64,000 nucleotides of DNA from NCBI RefSeq assembly GCF_003716585.1, contig NZ_PTJO01000006.1, positions 46,035 through 110,034 on the forward strand. The letters are read 5' to 3'. The notes under the pieces were generated by a model. That model had not been told where the DNA came from and did no database searches. It saw only the letters and a program-made list of their open reading frames with translations. The position numbers and the translations under genes were made by a program. Position 1 is the first letter of the stretch; every line of letters starts with the position of its first letter. Of the stretch, positions 50,086 through 58,515 are shown piece by piece. Source of the DNA: Corynebacterium alimapuense. Lineage in GTDB: Bacteria > Actinomycetota > Actinomycetes > Mycobacteriales > Mycobacteriaceae.

Positions 50086-51492
50086 GGGTTAAGGGACAAA
50101 AAGTGTGTCGATCCCGGGCGTGTCCGCTGGCTTATCTCCCTAGGTTTAGCGTCCTGCCCAGCATTTCTGGATGCCCATAGCGTGCTGATAATCAGAATCA
50201 ACCGCTGTGTTCTCGTACCCTGCAGGTGCACCGATCTCGTTGTTATCTAGGTGGGTGCTTTCATGCTCTGTCAAGCAACGCTCCCTGGAAAGTGCAGCTT
50301 GACCCCATGATTGACTCCTGGTGACCTGGACTGGGTCGTCAGGAGTCTGTGTTTTTAAATGCAACCGCCAGTCAACGACTGTGCGTTGATGCGGTGTCGA
50401 TAAACCACGATGCCGGCGAGCAAGCTCTTTGATAGGCGCGTTGAACCCGTCTTCTAGAACATTGGTGGTTGCCGCGAATAAGCCGGGATCACATGCCTGG
50501 GCTGGGTGCTGGAGGTAGTTAAACAGCAGGTTGCGCCGGCAGAGCGATAACAATGAGCGATAAGCCGCGCGAACCTGTTTGTGGGTAAAGACCTGCTGAT
50601 ACCGGCGTGTGACTGGGTCTTGGACGGTGGTTTTGTGGTTGAGCCAGTCGTGGTAGATAGCACCGAAGTCCTGCAGGTTTGCTACCCATTGTGCTGCGTG
50701 GTCCAGGGTGTGGATCCTGGTGAGTGTCAGCGCTAGATGGTAGATACTTTTTCCTGCTGCGGTACGTGGGCGGCTGGTGGTGTGGCGGCGAACAGCGCGT
50801 TGGGCGTGGACTTGAGCAGCGTTGGATCGTGGTGGCCGGCCAGAGTGCTGTGATGGCTGAGTAGGCACCCTGGCCGCCGTCGATGACGACCATCAGGGGT
50901 GCGGGGATGTCGTTGATAAGTTCGCGGTAAGCGGCGGCGTTTTCGGTGTGTGCCCAGCACCAGTTGATGACGTGGGTGGTAGTGGAAGCGATGAGCAGGC
51001 ATCCGCTGGCCATGAAGGTCGCGTCCATGAAGATCTGGTCGTGGATGCGCTGCGTATCGATAGATGAGGGTGGAGTGATCCACCAGCATCACTGGAAACA
51101 GCGGGATAGGGTTGCCCTGGTCGTGTGATGGGTTTGTGCGCAGTGGGTGAGGGATTGGTCGCTGGTGGCCCAGGTGATGAAGGTTCTCATTGTGGTGGCG
51201 TTGGGGTGGTCTTGTTGGGTGGTGCGTAGGAAGGAGTGTCCGCAGTCGGTGCATCGTCAGCGGGTGGTTGCTTTGCTGGTGGTGCCGTTCTTTTTTGTTG
51301 TGTGTCCGCATATCGGGCAGCGTGGTCGGTTTCTGCTCACCTGGATATGAAACCGATGGGTGCTTAGCACGGGTTCTAGGTGTGGTCGGTGAGGGTGGTT
51401 GGTATTGCTCTGTGGGAGCAATATATCCCTGATATTGGTGGGTTAGCCTGGGTTTATCAGGAATTCCCGACACATTTCTTGTCCCTTAACCC
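50086..51492 (-). mobile_element. IS1249-type insertion sequence (decayed)
   Basis: The 1407-bp element has terminal inverted repeats of about 27 bp. The left end GGGTTAAGGGACAAAAAGTG (from 50086) matches the complement of the right end (51466-51492, ending TCCCTTAACCC) with a few mismatches. The single transposase gene runs on the minus strand and is broken. It is inserted just inside attL, between the core and the left arm-type sites. No clear target duplication is seen. Confidence 0.8.
50146..51345 (-). pseudogene. IS1249-family transposase, two stops and a frameshift
   Basis: The N-terminus (GTG near 51345) has a zinc-finger-like CPICGHTTKKNGTTS and CTDCGHS with an in-frame TGA between them where relatives have Trp. 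A second TGA follows CFQ, again at a Trp position before CWWI. The catalytic region FMDATFMASGCLLIAS, INWCWAHTENAAAYREL and VVIDGGQGAYSAI is intact, and a shift near 50815 moves the frame to VHAQRAVRRHTTSRPRTAAG and the C-terminal half (VLEDGFNAPIKELARRHRGLS). The original product was a DDE-type transposase of the IS1249 group known from Corynebacterium. Confidence 0.85.
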
Positions 51493-51559
51493 AAGGAAAG
51501 ATTCCCTATGGTATGACAATCCGTCCGTCCTGACTGTCCGACGGAGGACATGAGTAATT

Positions 51560-51579
51560 ATGGCACGGTTATGGCACGC
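51560..51579 (+). promoter_or_regulatory. Paired ATGGCACG motif, left (putative integrase arm site)
   Basis: Two ATGGCACG motifs in direct orientation are separated by 3 nt. The same arrangement occurs at 56016-56035 next to attR. Without the IS1249 insertion the left pair would lie 75 bp from the attL core. Confidence 0.6.
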
Positions 51580-52747
51580 AATTTCTGAGGTTCGACACGG
51601 AACCTGCCTAGCAGACGGATCCAGGTTCGATATCTTGGACCGGACGGAAAAATCTACAAGGCACCCGACACATTCCCGGACAAACTCGCTGCTCTCGCAT
51701 GGCTGGGGGATGTGCGGAAGACCATCGATCTCAGATCCTGAGAGCCGCAGGCGCTGGAGAAGGTGAGGGGCACTGTTCCAACGGTGGGCGAAGCCGTGGG
51801 ACATTGGCTGTCAGTGATGAGGGCCGGTGTGCGTGATTCGACGTACGCCACCTACTCAGCGGTGGTCACCAACCGCGTGTTGAACGATTAATCCCTGTGT
51901 GCGGTCCTCGTTGGCCGGCTCACGGTGGCAATGGAGGGGGAGTGGTGGGATCGCATCGTCACCCGGTTGGCTGGATACGTCACCCGGTTGGCTGGATACG
52001 TCACCCGGTAACCGCTCCGCATACGAGAAGCTCCGCGTGGCTATCGCGAGGGCAGCGAAGTACGGGTACCTTGAACACAACGTCGTGAACCTCCGAGCTG
52101 CGCGCCAGTGGGTGAAGCCGAAGACCAAGGAACTGCCGGCTACCGCTGACATACTCTCGATACTGAACAAGACTCCGCATTGGTACCAGTTAGTCACTGT
52201 GTTGTGTCTGTTCCACGGTCTGCGCCTCGGAGAAGCCCTGGTGATCCGGAGAGGCAATATCTCCCTCCGGAGCCGAATCCATCACAGTGGAAGGGAGCCG
52301 TGTCCGCGCCCAAGACTAAGATGGGCATTCCACAATGGTCCACCATGAGCCGAAGGCACAGGCCGGCTACAGGACGGTTCCCGTGCTGTCTGAGTTCATC
52401 CACATTGTCCGCGATCACGTGGGCACCTAACAAGCCCGATGAGGGCTGCTACGCCACCACAATCGCTACTGAGGGAGCCTGTGATGGACCACGGTGTACC
52501 GGAAAAGGTCTTCCCCGCGGCCCCGGACCGCGCAGGGGTCACCGCGCGGATCACCCCCCACTACGAGCGTAACTAGTTGAATACCCGGCTCTCTGAAGCC
52601 GGAGCCACCCCGAAGAAAATTGGTCGGGTCCTCGGTCAGGAGAGCATCTCCACCATCGTCGGTGTCTACATGTGTGTCCGGGAATTCTGCCCCGCCGAGC
52701 TCATGAAGAGAATCGACACCGCAGACGACAACCCGGGATCGCCCTAG
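51580..52747 (+). pseudogene. Tyrosine recombinase (integrase) of the island, degenerate
   Basis: Fragments in several frames line up with a phage-type integrase. The N-terminal arm-binding part is RIQVRYLGPDGKIYKAPDTF (about 51621). The core-binding part is VGEAVGHWLSVMRAGVRDST with a SAYEKLRVAIARAAKYGYL segment. The catalytic domain has LCLFHGLRLGEAL (catalytic Arg). A shifted frame gives KAQAGYRTVPVLSEF, and a last piece gives LGQESISTIVGVY (HxxR and Tyr box region, with Gln replacing the usual His). Stops and shifts separate them. It probably catalysed integration at tRNA-Ala. Confidence 0.82.
51957..52009 (+). repeat. 21-bp tandem repeat, 2.5 copies
   Basis: The unit CGTCACCCGGTTGGCTGGAT+A occurs at 51957-51977 and 51978-51998, with a partial copy to 52009. 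It lies inside the integrase pseudogene, between the core-binding and catalytic parts, and preserves the frame (7 residues per unit). Confidence 0.9.
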
Positions 52748-53224
52748 GCTGCTCCACGGTGGAGTTAGGCGCGGCCGGGTCTTTTCTTCCTTGCTGGGTA
52801 CCTTCAGGGTGCCGTGTGCGGTCGGTCGCTGACTCTTCGGCCAGCTCCACCACTTACCGATGGTCGGAACCTTGGTGATTCCTCCGCTCCTTAACCGGCC
52901 ACCGCAAGAAGGGTAAAGCTTGGTGCCCTCCCTCTTTGGGTGTTTGATCCACTGGCCAGTGAGAGGCCCGGTGTTTCTCACAACAGCCGAAGACGATCGT
53001 CCCCCACCCGGGGGACCGTGAAGTCACGGATGCTCTCTTTGTCTCAGTTCGGATTAAGGACCGCCGAAGCCGGTCCGTTCATCTTCACTGCGCTGAAGGG
53101 AGAAGAACGAAGTTCCCCGATTGCAGGAAACCTCACTTAAGGAGATCTATAAGAGGGCGGAACTTGCAGATTTCATCGCTCTGAACTGGGAGTTTGTTCA
53201 GCGTTGCAAGTTCGATCGCAAGTT
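52748..53224. other. Unassigned island DNA
   Basis: About 480 bp after the integrase relic hold no recognisable gene. A minus-strand open frame (52466-52981) overlaps the integrase remains and has no family match, so I treat it as chance. Confidence 0.35.
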
Positions 53225-53816
53225 AACTGGTTCTTCACGATCTAGAGTGCGTAGCTGACCGCGGGCTAGGGATCGGGGTGGCACAACATGCCGGGGCCCT
53301 GACAGGTCACAAGATGAGAGTTACGACGCTTCCACCCAGCCGAACCAAGACCCTACTGTGCATTATAGTGGCAACCTTGTCGCCGACACCCTCTGCCAGA
53401 GCGGGCGAAATCGGACTGAAGATCACAGGTGCGACCGATGCCGGAAATATCACCATCATCGACGCCACAGCGGTGGCCGTGAGCAACGCCTGTACTGAAT
53501 GTTCCCGACGCGGAGAGCTTCGAGACTATGTCACCCGACAGCTCGTAGATCTTCCCGTCGTCGGGTTCCCTACCCGTCTGCACGTCAGCGTCCGCGCTTC
53601 ACCTGCACGGACACCATCTGCGACAGGAAGATCTTCCAGGCCACACTCAGATGCGCCGATGATGGCGCGAAGCTGACCCACCGGGTCACCCGATGGGTCC
53701 TCTAGCGCCTGGCCATCGACCGAATGAGTGTGTCCGCCACGGCGAAATCACTCGGGATGGGCTGGGAACTCGTCTAATAGGTCGCCGTCGATGCCTGCCA
53801 CAAGCTGGTCTACGAT
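53225..53816 (+). pseudogene. ISL3-family transposase relic
   Basis: After an end-like sequence (TGGTTCTTCACGATCTAGAG, 53228-53247), the plus strand encodes a piece resembling the N-terminal third of an ISL3 transposase: CTECSRRGELRDYVTRQLVDLPVVGFPTRLHVSV. After a frameshift come RFTCTDTICDRKIFQ and, past a TAG, RLAIDRMSVSATAKSLGMGWELV. It parallels the transposase at 40884-41534 (CPECEVAGTLRDHV...LPIVGYPTRLQIRV). It is cut off at a second end-like sequence at 53817-53840. Confidence 0.75.
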
Positions 53817-53880
53817 AACTGGCTCTTCACGATTTAGAGTCTAATTAGATATTCACCAACCGGCGAACAGGACACACGCC

Positions 53881-54404
53881 ATGTGCGTCGAATATCAGCG
53901 AGTTAGCACCATCGACCAGAACACAGAGTGACATCTCGATGGCGTGGCCGTCCAGCGTATGTACATCGATAAGGCCAGTGGTAAGGACGCTAATTGTCCT
54001 GAGCTTGTGCGCTTGCTTGATAATGCGCGCGAGGGGGGGGGACATTACGAGTTGTTCACTCGATGGATCGCTTGGCGCGAAACCTTGAGGATCTGCGCCG
54101 GGTGGTTCGTGAACTCACGGGCAAGGGTGTTGCGGTGGAATCTCATAAAGAAAACTTGAAGTTCACGGGTGAAGATTCTCGGATGAACACGCTCTTGCTC
54201 TCGATGCTTGGTGCCGTGGCTGAATTTGAATGATCCATGCTCCTCGAGCCACAGCGCGAGGGAATCACCATTGCCAAGGCCAAGGGTAAGTACAAGGGTC
54301 ACAAGACGGTGCTGTCTTCTGAACAGGTCGCTGAACTCAGAGCCATGCGCCAGGCCGGGGATTCCGTAGCCGCGATTGCCAAGCACTTTGGTATCAGTCG
54401 GTAG
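53881..54404 (+). pseudogene. Tn3-type resolvase / serine recombinase relic
   Basis: It starts VEYQRVSTIDQNTE with the catalytic Ser in RVST. An in-frame TGA follows at an Arg position; then IDKASGKDANCPELVRLLDNAREGG. A shift occurs at the run of eight G near 54033-54040, and MDRLARNLEDLRRVVRELTGKGV, FTGEDSRMNTLLLSMLGAVAEFE, another TGA at an Arg position, and an HTH (AAIAKHFGISR) follow. Length and order fit TnpR (about 180-190 aa). It cannot make an active protein. Confidence 0.85.
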
Positions 54405-55887
54405 ATGGTCTAGAATTATTGTCCTTAGCTGCCTGCTGAGCCCTCCAGAATGCTTCCCCTTTGAGAGGCTTCTTTCGCAAGTTCCAAACTTCAGATAACG
54501 GGGCAAAAAACAAATCCTGCTCGATGGAAACTCCCGTTTCTTTCTCAAGTCGAACTTCTCTAAAGCCACCTGATTCGGAGACCACCTCGAAGGGAAGAAA
54601 CATCATCGCGTAAGCTCCCGATCGGGACAGCGCGCTTAGTTGTACGCCTTCTTTACGCTCCGGATCAAGTGATGCCGGGTATAGAGCTCCATCTCTTGTG
54701 GTTCTAAACTCCGATACCCAAGTTTCGTTAATCATTACAACTGTATCCGCGCTACATCTCATAGCGGTGTATGCAATTTCAGCGGCGATCGCGCGTTTAC
54801 CCTGCGCATCTAAGGTCATGTGGATACGAGTATCGACTTGTATCCCTGATCGGAAATAGTGGCTGAACCAACCGTGGTCCTCGCCAGAGAGCAAGATTCC
54901 TTTCGCAATTTCTGAGTATACGGAAAGCAGAGTTCGAAGCTGTTCCGGCTTTTGTGCTGTCCCGATTTTCTCGTAAGGAAATTTTGGTAGGGTCCCATAC
55001 TTACCACTCATTGCGACTTCTAGGGCGACTTTAGAGTCGATTACAGCGGGCACATTTCGATACTCGGTTACTTCGCTGCCGTCGAAGTATCTACGGCGAG
55101 TGGAGCGAAAACCACGTGTGCTGGTCATGCAGGGTAGTCGACCGTCAGATTCTATGTCCTTGTAACTTTTGCATTTCGTGTTCTCAAAGGTATCTGTGCA
55201 ATCTTTTTCTTGTTCTAAGGTGATCTGATGTGCACGAATTATGAGAAGTCGGAGTTGAGAGTAGCAGTAAGTGAGGACCGTTAGAATTTCATATTCTGGT
55301 AGAGATTCCTCGACCCATTGACGTTCCAAATATATAGTAATCCGCTGCTGAATGCTCAGCGGGAGATGCTCAAGGTGTAGGGACTCAACTATTTCATGCA
55401 GAGGCATTTCGACAGGTTTGGCTTCTCTTTCGTCCTTATTCTCTACTATGGATATGTTAGGGAGTGAATTCCAACTGTCAAGTTCCTTTTTTAGGATTTT
55501 GGCTTCGTCGTAATAGTCTCGAATTACTGAGACATAACTCTCGGAAAAGGTGGTTAAATCTCCTTGTTTTACAATCTTATTTCGAGATTCAACAATCCAT
55601 CGTAGAAGCGAATCCTCACGCATTTTGGCTTGCTCACTTGGGTACCAATCTTCAAATTTTGATATCAGCGATTTGCTGCTTTGGAGTGCAAATGTAACGT
55701 TTCTCAAGGATTGGATTAGGGCGTTAAGGCTTATGCGAAAATCTTCAGGATCATGATAATTATCTCCGCAGGCATGCCAGTGCCGATGCGCTTCGCGTAG
55801 TTTCTTTTCGGCGCTTGAAAGGACGCATGTTGAATCGCACAGAAAATCATCATATTCGCACCATGATTGCCGAGATTTTTCTTTCAT
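54394..55887 (-). CDS. Unrecognised 497-aa island protein, A+T-rich
   Basis: This is the only intact large gene of the island, with a good ribosome-binding site (GGAAGGAAA about 10 nt before ATG 55887). Its base composition is clearly richer in A+T than its neighbours, so it was acquired. The protein is soluble, with no signal peptide or membrane helix. Residues 40-130 are helical and contain RWIVESRNKIVKQGDL (97-112), a sequence style seen in HEPN-like helical domains, but without the catalytic His. Residues 150-230 contain a second helical region. The C-terminal part (300-480) has HMTLDAQGKRAIAAEIAYTA, VVMINETWVSEF and EKETGVSIEQDLFF, of mixed alpha/beta pattern. I cannot assign a family. 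A defence or regulatory role is inference from location. Its last few codons overlap the resolvase relic. Confidence 0.75.
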   Translation of the reverse strand: MKEKSRQSWCEYDDFLCDSTCVLSSAEKKLREAHRHWHACGDNYHDPEDFRISLNALIQSLRNVTFALQSSKSLISKFEDWYPSEQAKMREDSLLRWIVESRNKIVKQGDLTTFSESYVSVIRDYYDEAKILKKELDSWNSLPNISIVENKDEREAKPVEMPLHEIVESLHLEHLPLSIQQRITIYLERQWVEESLPEYEILTVLTYCYSQLRLLIIRAHQITLEQEKDCTDTFENTKCKSYKDIESDGRLPCMTSTRGFRSTRRRYFDGSEVTEYRNVPAVIDSKVALEVAMSGKYGTLPKFPYEKIGTAQKPEQLRTLLSVYSEIAKGILLSGEDHGWFSHYFRSGIQVDTRIHMTLDAQGKRAIAAEIAYTAMRCSADTVVMINETWVSEFRTTRDGALYPASLDPERKEGVQLSALSRSGAYAMMFLPFEVVSESGGFREVRLEKETGVSIEQDLFFAPLSEVWNLRKKPLKGEAFWRAQQAAKDNNSRPSTD

Positions 55888-56015
55888 GCGTGTGATTTCC
55901 TTCCAGGGTTGTTTCGCGATCGAGGGAGCCTGCGAGTGCGGTCTTCACCGCAGTTTGGGTAAACACTCTTTCTTAGCGAGATAATAGATCAGCAGACGCT
56001 ATTCGGACTATCGGA

Positions 56016-56035
56016 ATGGCACGTGTATGGCACGC
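56016..56035 (+). promoter_or_regulatory. Paired ATGGCACG motif, right (putative integrase arm site)
   Basis: Two ATGGCACG motifs, 3 nt apart and in the same orientation as those at 51560-51579, end 68 bp before the attR core. Confidence 0.6.
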
Positions 56036-56103
56036 CGGGGTCTACAGTGTCGTCTCATGAGCTCGACTCTCACCAGATAATGTCTCTAGCTGCATGGTTG
56101 CTC

Positions 56104-56231
56104 CACCTGCTTTGCAAGCAGGAGGTCAGGAGTTCGATTCTCCTATGCTCCACAGATAGAAAGATAGATCAGGGTCATCTTCCAGAAAGTTGGAAGGTGG
56201 CCCTTTTCTTATGCGCTGAGCAGATCGGGGG
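56104..56231 (+). repeat. Island attachment repeat, right copy (attR)
   Basis: The 128-bp sequence is identical to 49950-50077: a tRNA-Ala 3' half without its 5' half, plus a copy of the tRNA terminator (56172-56209). It marks the right end of the island. Confidence 0.95.
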
Positions 56232-56394
56232 ATCTGGTCGCCTGAGTTTTTTTGGTGTGCGTTCTATTTGGCGCAGGGTTAGATCAAAAGGATCTAGCGT
56301 CTCGCACGTCCTGTGAAGGGGATGCTGTGGTTATCGGGATCTGCGCACACATGTTCTCTAGCCTCCGGAGTGATGGGGGACTAGCTTGGGAAGG

Positions 56395-57312
56395 ATGGAC
56401 CAAGAAGCCAGCCACGGCCACTCTCACGGCCTTGGGGATATCCATGTCGCTACCGGACCCATGGGGGCACTCTCAGTGGCTCTCGCGGTCACTGGAACAG
56501 TGTTTCTTGTTGAGCTGATCGGAGGACTGCTCTCCGGCTCGCTGGCTCTGGTCTCAGATGCCATGCACATGCTCTCGGATTCCGCTGGATTAATCATCGC
56601 TCTTCTTGCCGCACTGATCGGCCGTCGTGCAGCCACGGCGCGTGCAACCTATGGTCACCGTCGGGTAGAAGTCTTCGCTGCACTCATAAATGCGATTACC
56701 GTCAGTGCGGTTGTGGTTTGGATCCTTATCCAGGCATTCGCTCGTCTCGGAGGTGAACACGAGATCGATACCGGCTTGATGCTCATCATCGCGGTGATTG
56801 GGCTATTAGCGAATGCGATTTCCGCCTGGGTGCTATCTCGACAACAGGAGGAGAGCCTGAATGTTCAGGGAGCTTTCCTGCATGTAATGGCGGACCTGAT
56901 TGGTTCAGTGGTGGTCATCATCGCAGCATTGGTGATTCGCTGGACGGGGTGGACCCCGGCGGATACGCTCGCCTCTCTGGTCATCGTGGCATTGGTCCTG
57001 CCTCGTTCATTGCGCTTGTTGTGGCAGTCCTCTGAGGTGCTGTTGGAACGAGTTCCCCATGGAGTAGACACCGAGCGGGTAGCCGAATCCTTGTCAGCAT
57101 TGCCCGGGGTGGCAGCTGTTCATGATCTGCATGTGTGGTCCACCGACGGCATGACTCCGCTGGCCACCTGTCATTTAGTGATTGACCGTGACCAAGGCAT
57201 TGGCGCTGGAATTTTAGATCTTGCCCAGGCGCAACTGCGTGAGTTTGGTATTGAGCACTCCACGATCCAGTTGGAGTATCCAGAACATTTGGGGCATGAG
57301 CAGATTTGTTGA
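56395..57312 (+). CDS. Cation diffusion facilitator (Zn/Co/Cd efflux)
   Basis: CDF-family metal/proton antiporter (305 aa). It has a short His-rich N-terminus (HGHSHGLGD) and six helices. The metal-site motifs are DAMHMLSDSAGL (HxxxD in helix 2, about residue 45) and HVMADLIGS (helix 5, about residue 162), and the cytoplasmic C-terminal domain carries VHDLHVWSTDGMTPLATCHL. ATG at 56395 follows GGGAAGG. This is the first chromosomal gene after attR and is not part of the island. No metal regulator is adjacent. Confidence 0.92.
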   Translation: MDQEASHGHSHGLGDIHVATGPMGALSVALAVTGTVFLVELIGGLLSGSLALVSDAMHMLSDSAGLIIALLAALIGRRAATARATYGHRRVEVFAALINAITVSAVVVWILIQAFARLGGEHEIDTGLMLIIAVIGLLANAISAWVLSRQQEESLNVQGAFLHVMADLIGSVVVIIAALVIRWTGWTPADTLASLVIVALVLPRSLRLLWQSSEVLLERVPHGVDTERVAESLSALPGVAAVHDLHVWSTDGMTPLATCHLVIDRDQGIGAGILDLAQAQLREFGIEHSTIQLEYPEHLGHEQIC

Positions 57313-57333
57313 TCTGCTTTCAACCAGAAGAAG

Positions 57334-57370
57334 CCACGGTTTTGAGCGAGAGCCTCGCTGAAAACCGTGG
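57334..57370. terminator. Terminator between the CDF gene and the convergent coiled-coil gene
   Basis: CCACGGTTTT (57334-57343) pairs with AAAACCGTGG (57361-57370), with an inner AGCGAG/CTCGCT stem, between two convergent genes. Confidence 0.8.
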
Positions 57371-57411
57371 TCCGTGGATGTTCTAGCGCTTTCCCGGCGG
57401 CTCGGGCTGGA

Positions 57412-58158
57412 TTAGGCCTTAGAGTCCTTTTCTTCGGTCTCTTCAGTTTCTTCGCTTGCATCATCGGCGGTAGTCGGCGACTCATCCTGGTCCTCGCCAG
57501 CCTCATCCAGGGCGGCAGAGCGGTGCTTTTCTAGCTGCTCCTCGAGCGAGTTCAACAGTTCTTCATCGCGTACTGCTGGGTCCTCGGCCAGTGGCCCGGC
57601 AGTCTGCTCAGAGCCATCGGTGGGGGTCGAGGTGGAATAGACCAGAGTGGACTCGGTGGTGGTTTCCCCGGTCTCATCAGCAGCAGAACCAAGGAAGTCC
57701 TGGATGCTCGGCGGGGTCTCACCTGGCTCCGGGCGACGATTCAACCAGTAGTAGGCTGCGCCACCAGCTGCTCCCAGCAGTAATGCCAGGAGGCCGACTT
57801 TTCCGAAGCGACCCTTTCGGGATGTGGCCTTGGCCGGCTTTTCTTTCACCGGCAGGTTCTTCTTTGCTTTTTTGAGTCCCTTTCCAGCCTTATCTGCAGC
57901 CTCCTCGCGGTGTGCTTCCAATTCTTCAAGCGCCTTGTCCAAGCGGACTCGAGCCGCGCGGGTGACATTGCCGGCCTCTCTGCGGGAATCGTCGAGCAAA
58001 TCTGAGGAGCGCTGCTGTAGTTGATCGAAATCAAAACCTGAAGCGGCCTCGGCGAGCCGGTCATAGGCCTCGCGAGCTTTTTCCTCGCGGTAGTTCTTGA
58101 CGCGGCGGTAGGCGGCGGACGCCGTGGACAAAGCCATTTTGGCTGATGCGTTTTTCAC
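57412..58158 (-). CDS. Single-pass membrane protein with cytoplasmic coiled coil and acidic tail
   Basis: The 248-aa protein has three parts. Residues 1-125 are charged and alpha-helical, probably coiled coil (LDKALEELEAHREEAADKAGKGLKKAKK). One helix at about residues 123-142 (VGLLALLLGAAGGAAYYWL) follows a Lys/Arg-rich stretch, so the N-terminus is cytoplasmic. The rest is a long acidic Ser/Thr/Glu tail, predicted extracytoplasmic. No known domain; similar proteins occur in corynebacteria without assigned function. Confidence 0.7.
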   Translation of the reverse strand: MKNASAKMALSTASAAYRRVKNYREEKAREAYDRLAEAASGFDFDQLQQRSSDLLDDSRREAGNVTRAARVRLDKALEELEAHREEAADKAGKGLKKAKKNLPVKEKPAKATSRKGRFGKVGLLALLLGAAGGAAYYWLNRRPEPGETPPSIQDFLGSAADETGETTTESTLVYSTSTPTDGSEQTAGPLAEDPAVRDEELLNSLEEQLEKHRSAALDEAGEDQDESPTTADDASEETEETEEKDSKA

Positions 58159-58515
58159 TGGGACTCCTTGGCTGACTGGTTGCTTCTCTGCCGACCAGCC
58201 TAGCTATTTAACCGGGGATACGGCTGGGAAGCATGGCAAATTTAGAGCCCCCGACGGGTGTAATGCGTCGAGTTTTCTAAAGGGGTGAAAAAAAATGGAC
58301 AGCTTGGTTCATTTTTAGGTGAAAATCGTTCATTCGTAATTATTTATATTCACCTTTTGCTAGGCTGATTGTTGCTGGTTGAGAGTATTTTGACAGATAA
58401 TACCAATCCAAAAAATACCCTCCGTGAACGCTTCGCTTGCTACATTCGCAATCACTTCAGCAAACGGGCATTCTGCCCATCCGAAATAATCCACGAGAAG
58501 CAAGAAGGAGGCCAC
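58159..58515 (+). promoter_or_regulatory. metF upstream region
   Basis: The 357 bp between the divergent coiled-coil gene and metF include a very A+T-rich core (58280-58350). It is flanked by AGGTGAA (58317-58323) and TTCACCT (58349-58355) as an inverted repeat, with another GGTGAAA at 58284. I do not recognise a SAM or cobalamin riboswitch. The arrangement may contain the metF promoter and an operator. Confidence 0.4.

Larger units (their letters stand above)
50078..56103. mobile_element. tRNA-Ala genomic island, about 6.2 kb with one repeat copy
   Basis: DNA between the two 128-bp repeats contains a broken tyrosine integrase, a broken IS1249-type element, an ISL3 relic, a broken resolvase and one intact A+T-rich gene of 497 codons. 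Paired ATGGCACG motifs lie 68-75 bp from the core on each side once the IS is removed. This is the anatomy of an integrated, now immobile, integrative element. Confidence 0.92.

Noticed and set aside
52466..52981. Minus-strand frame in the island next to the integrase
   Set aside because: About half of it is antisense to integrase remains; no ribosome-binding site or family.
58280..58515. Riboswitch ahead of metF or metE
   Set aside because: No conserved core of the SAM or cobalamin riboswitches could be found.
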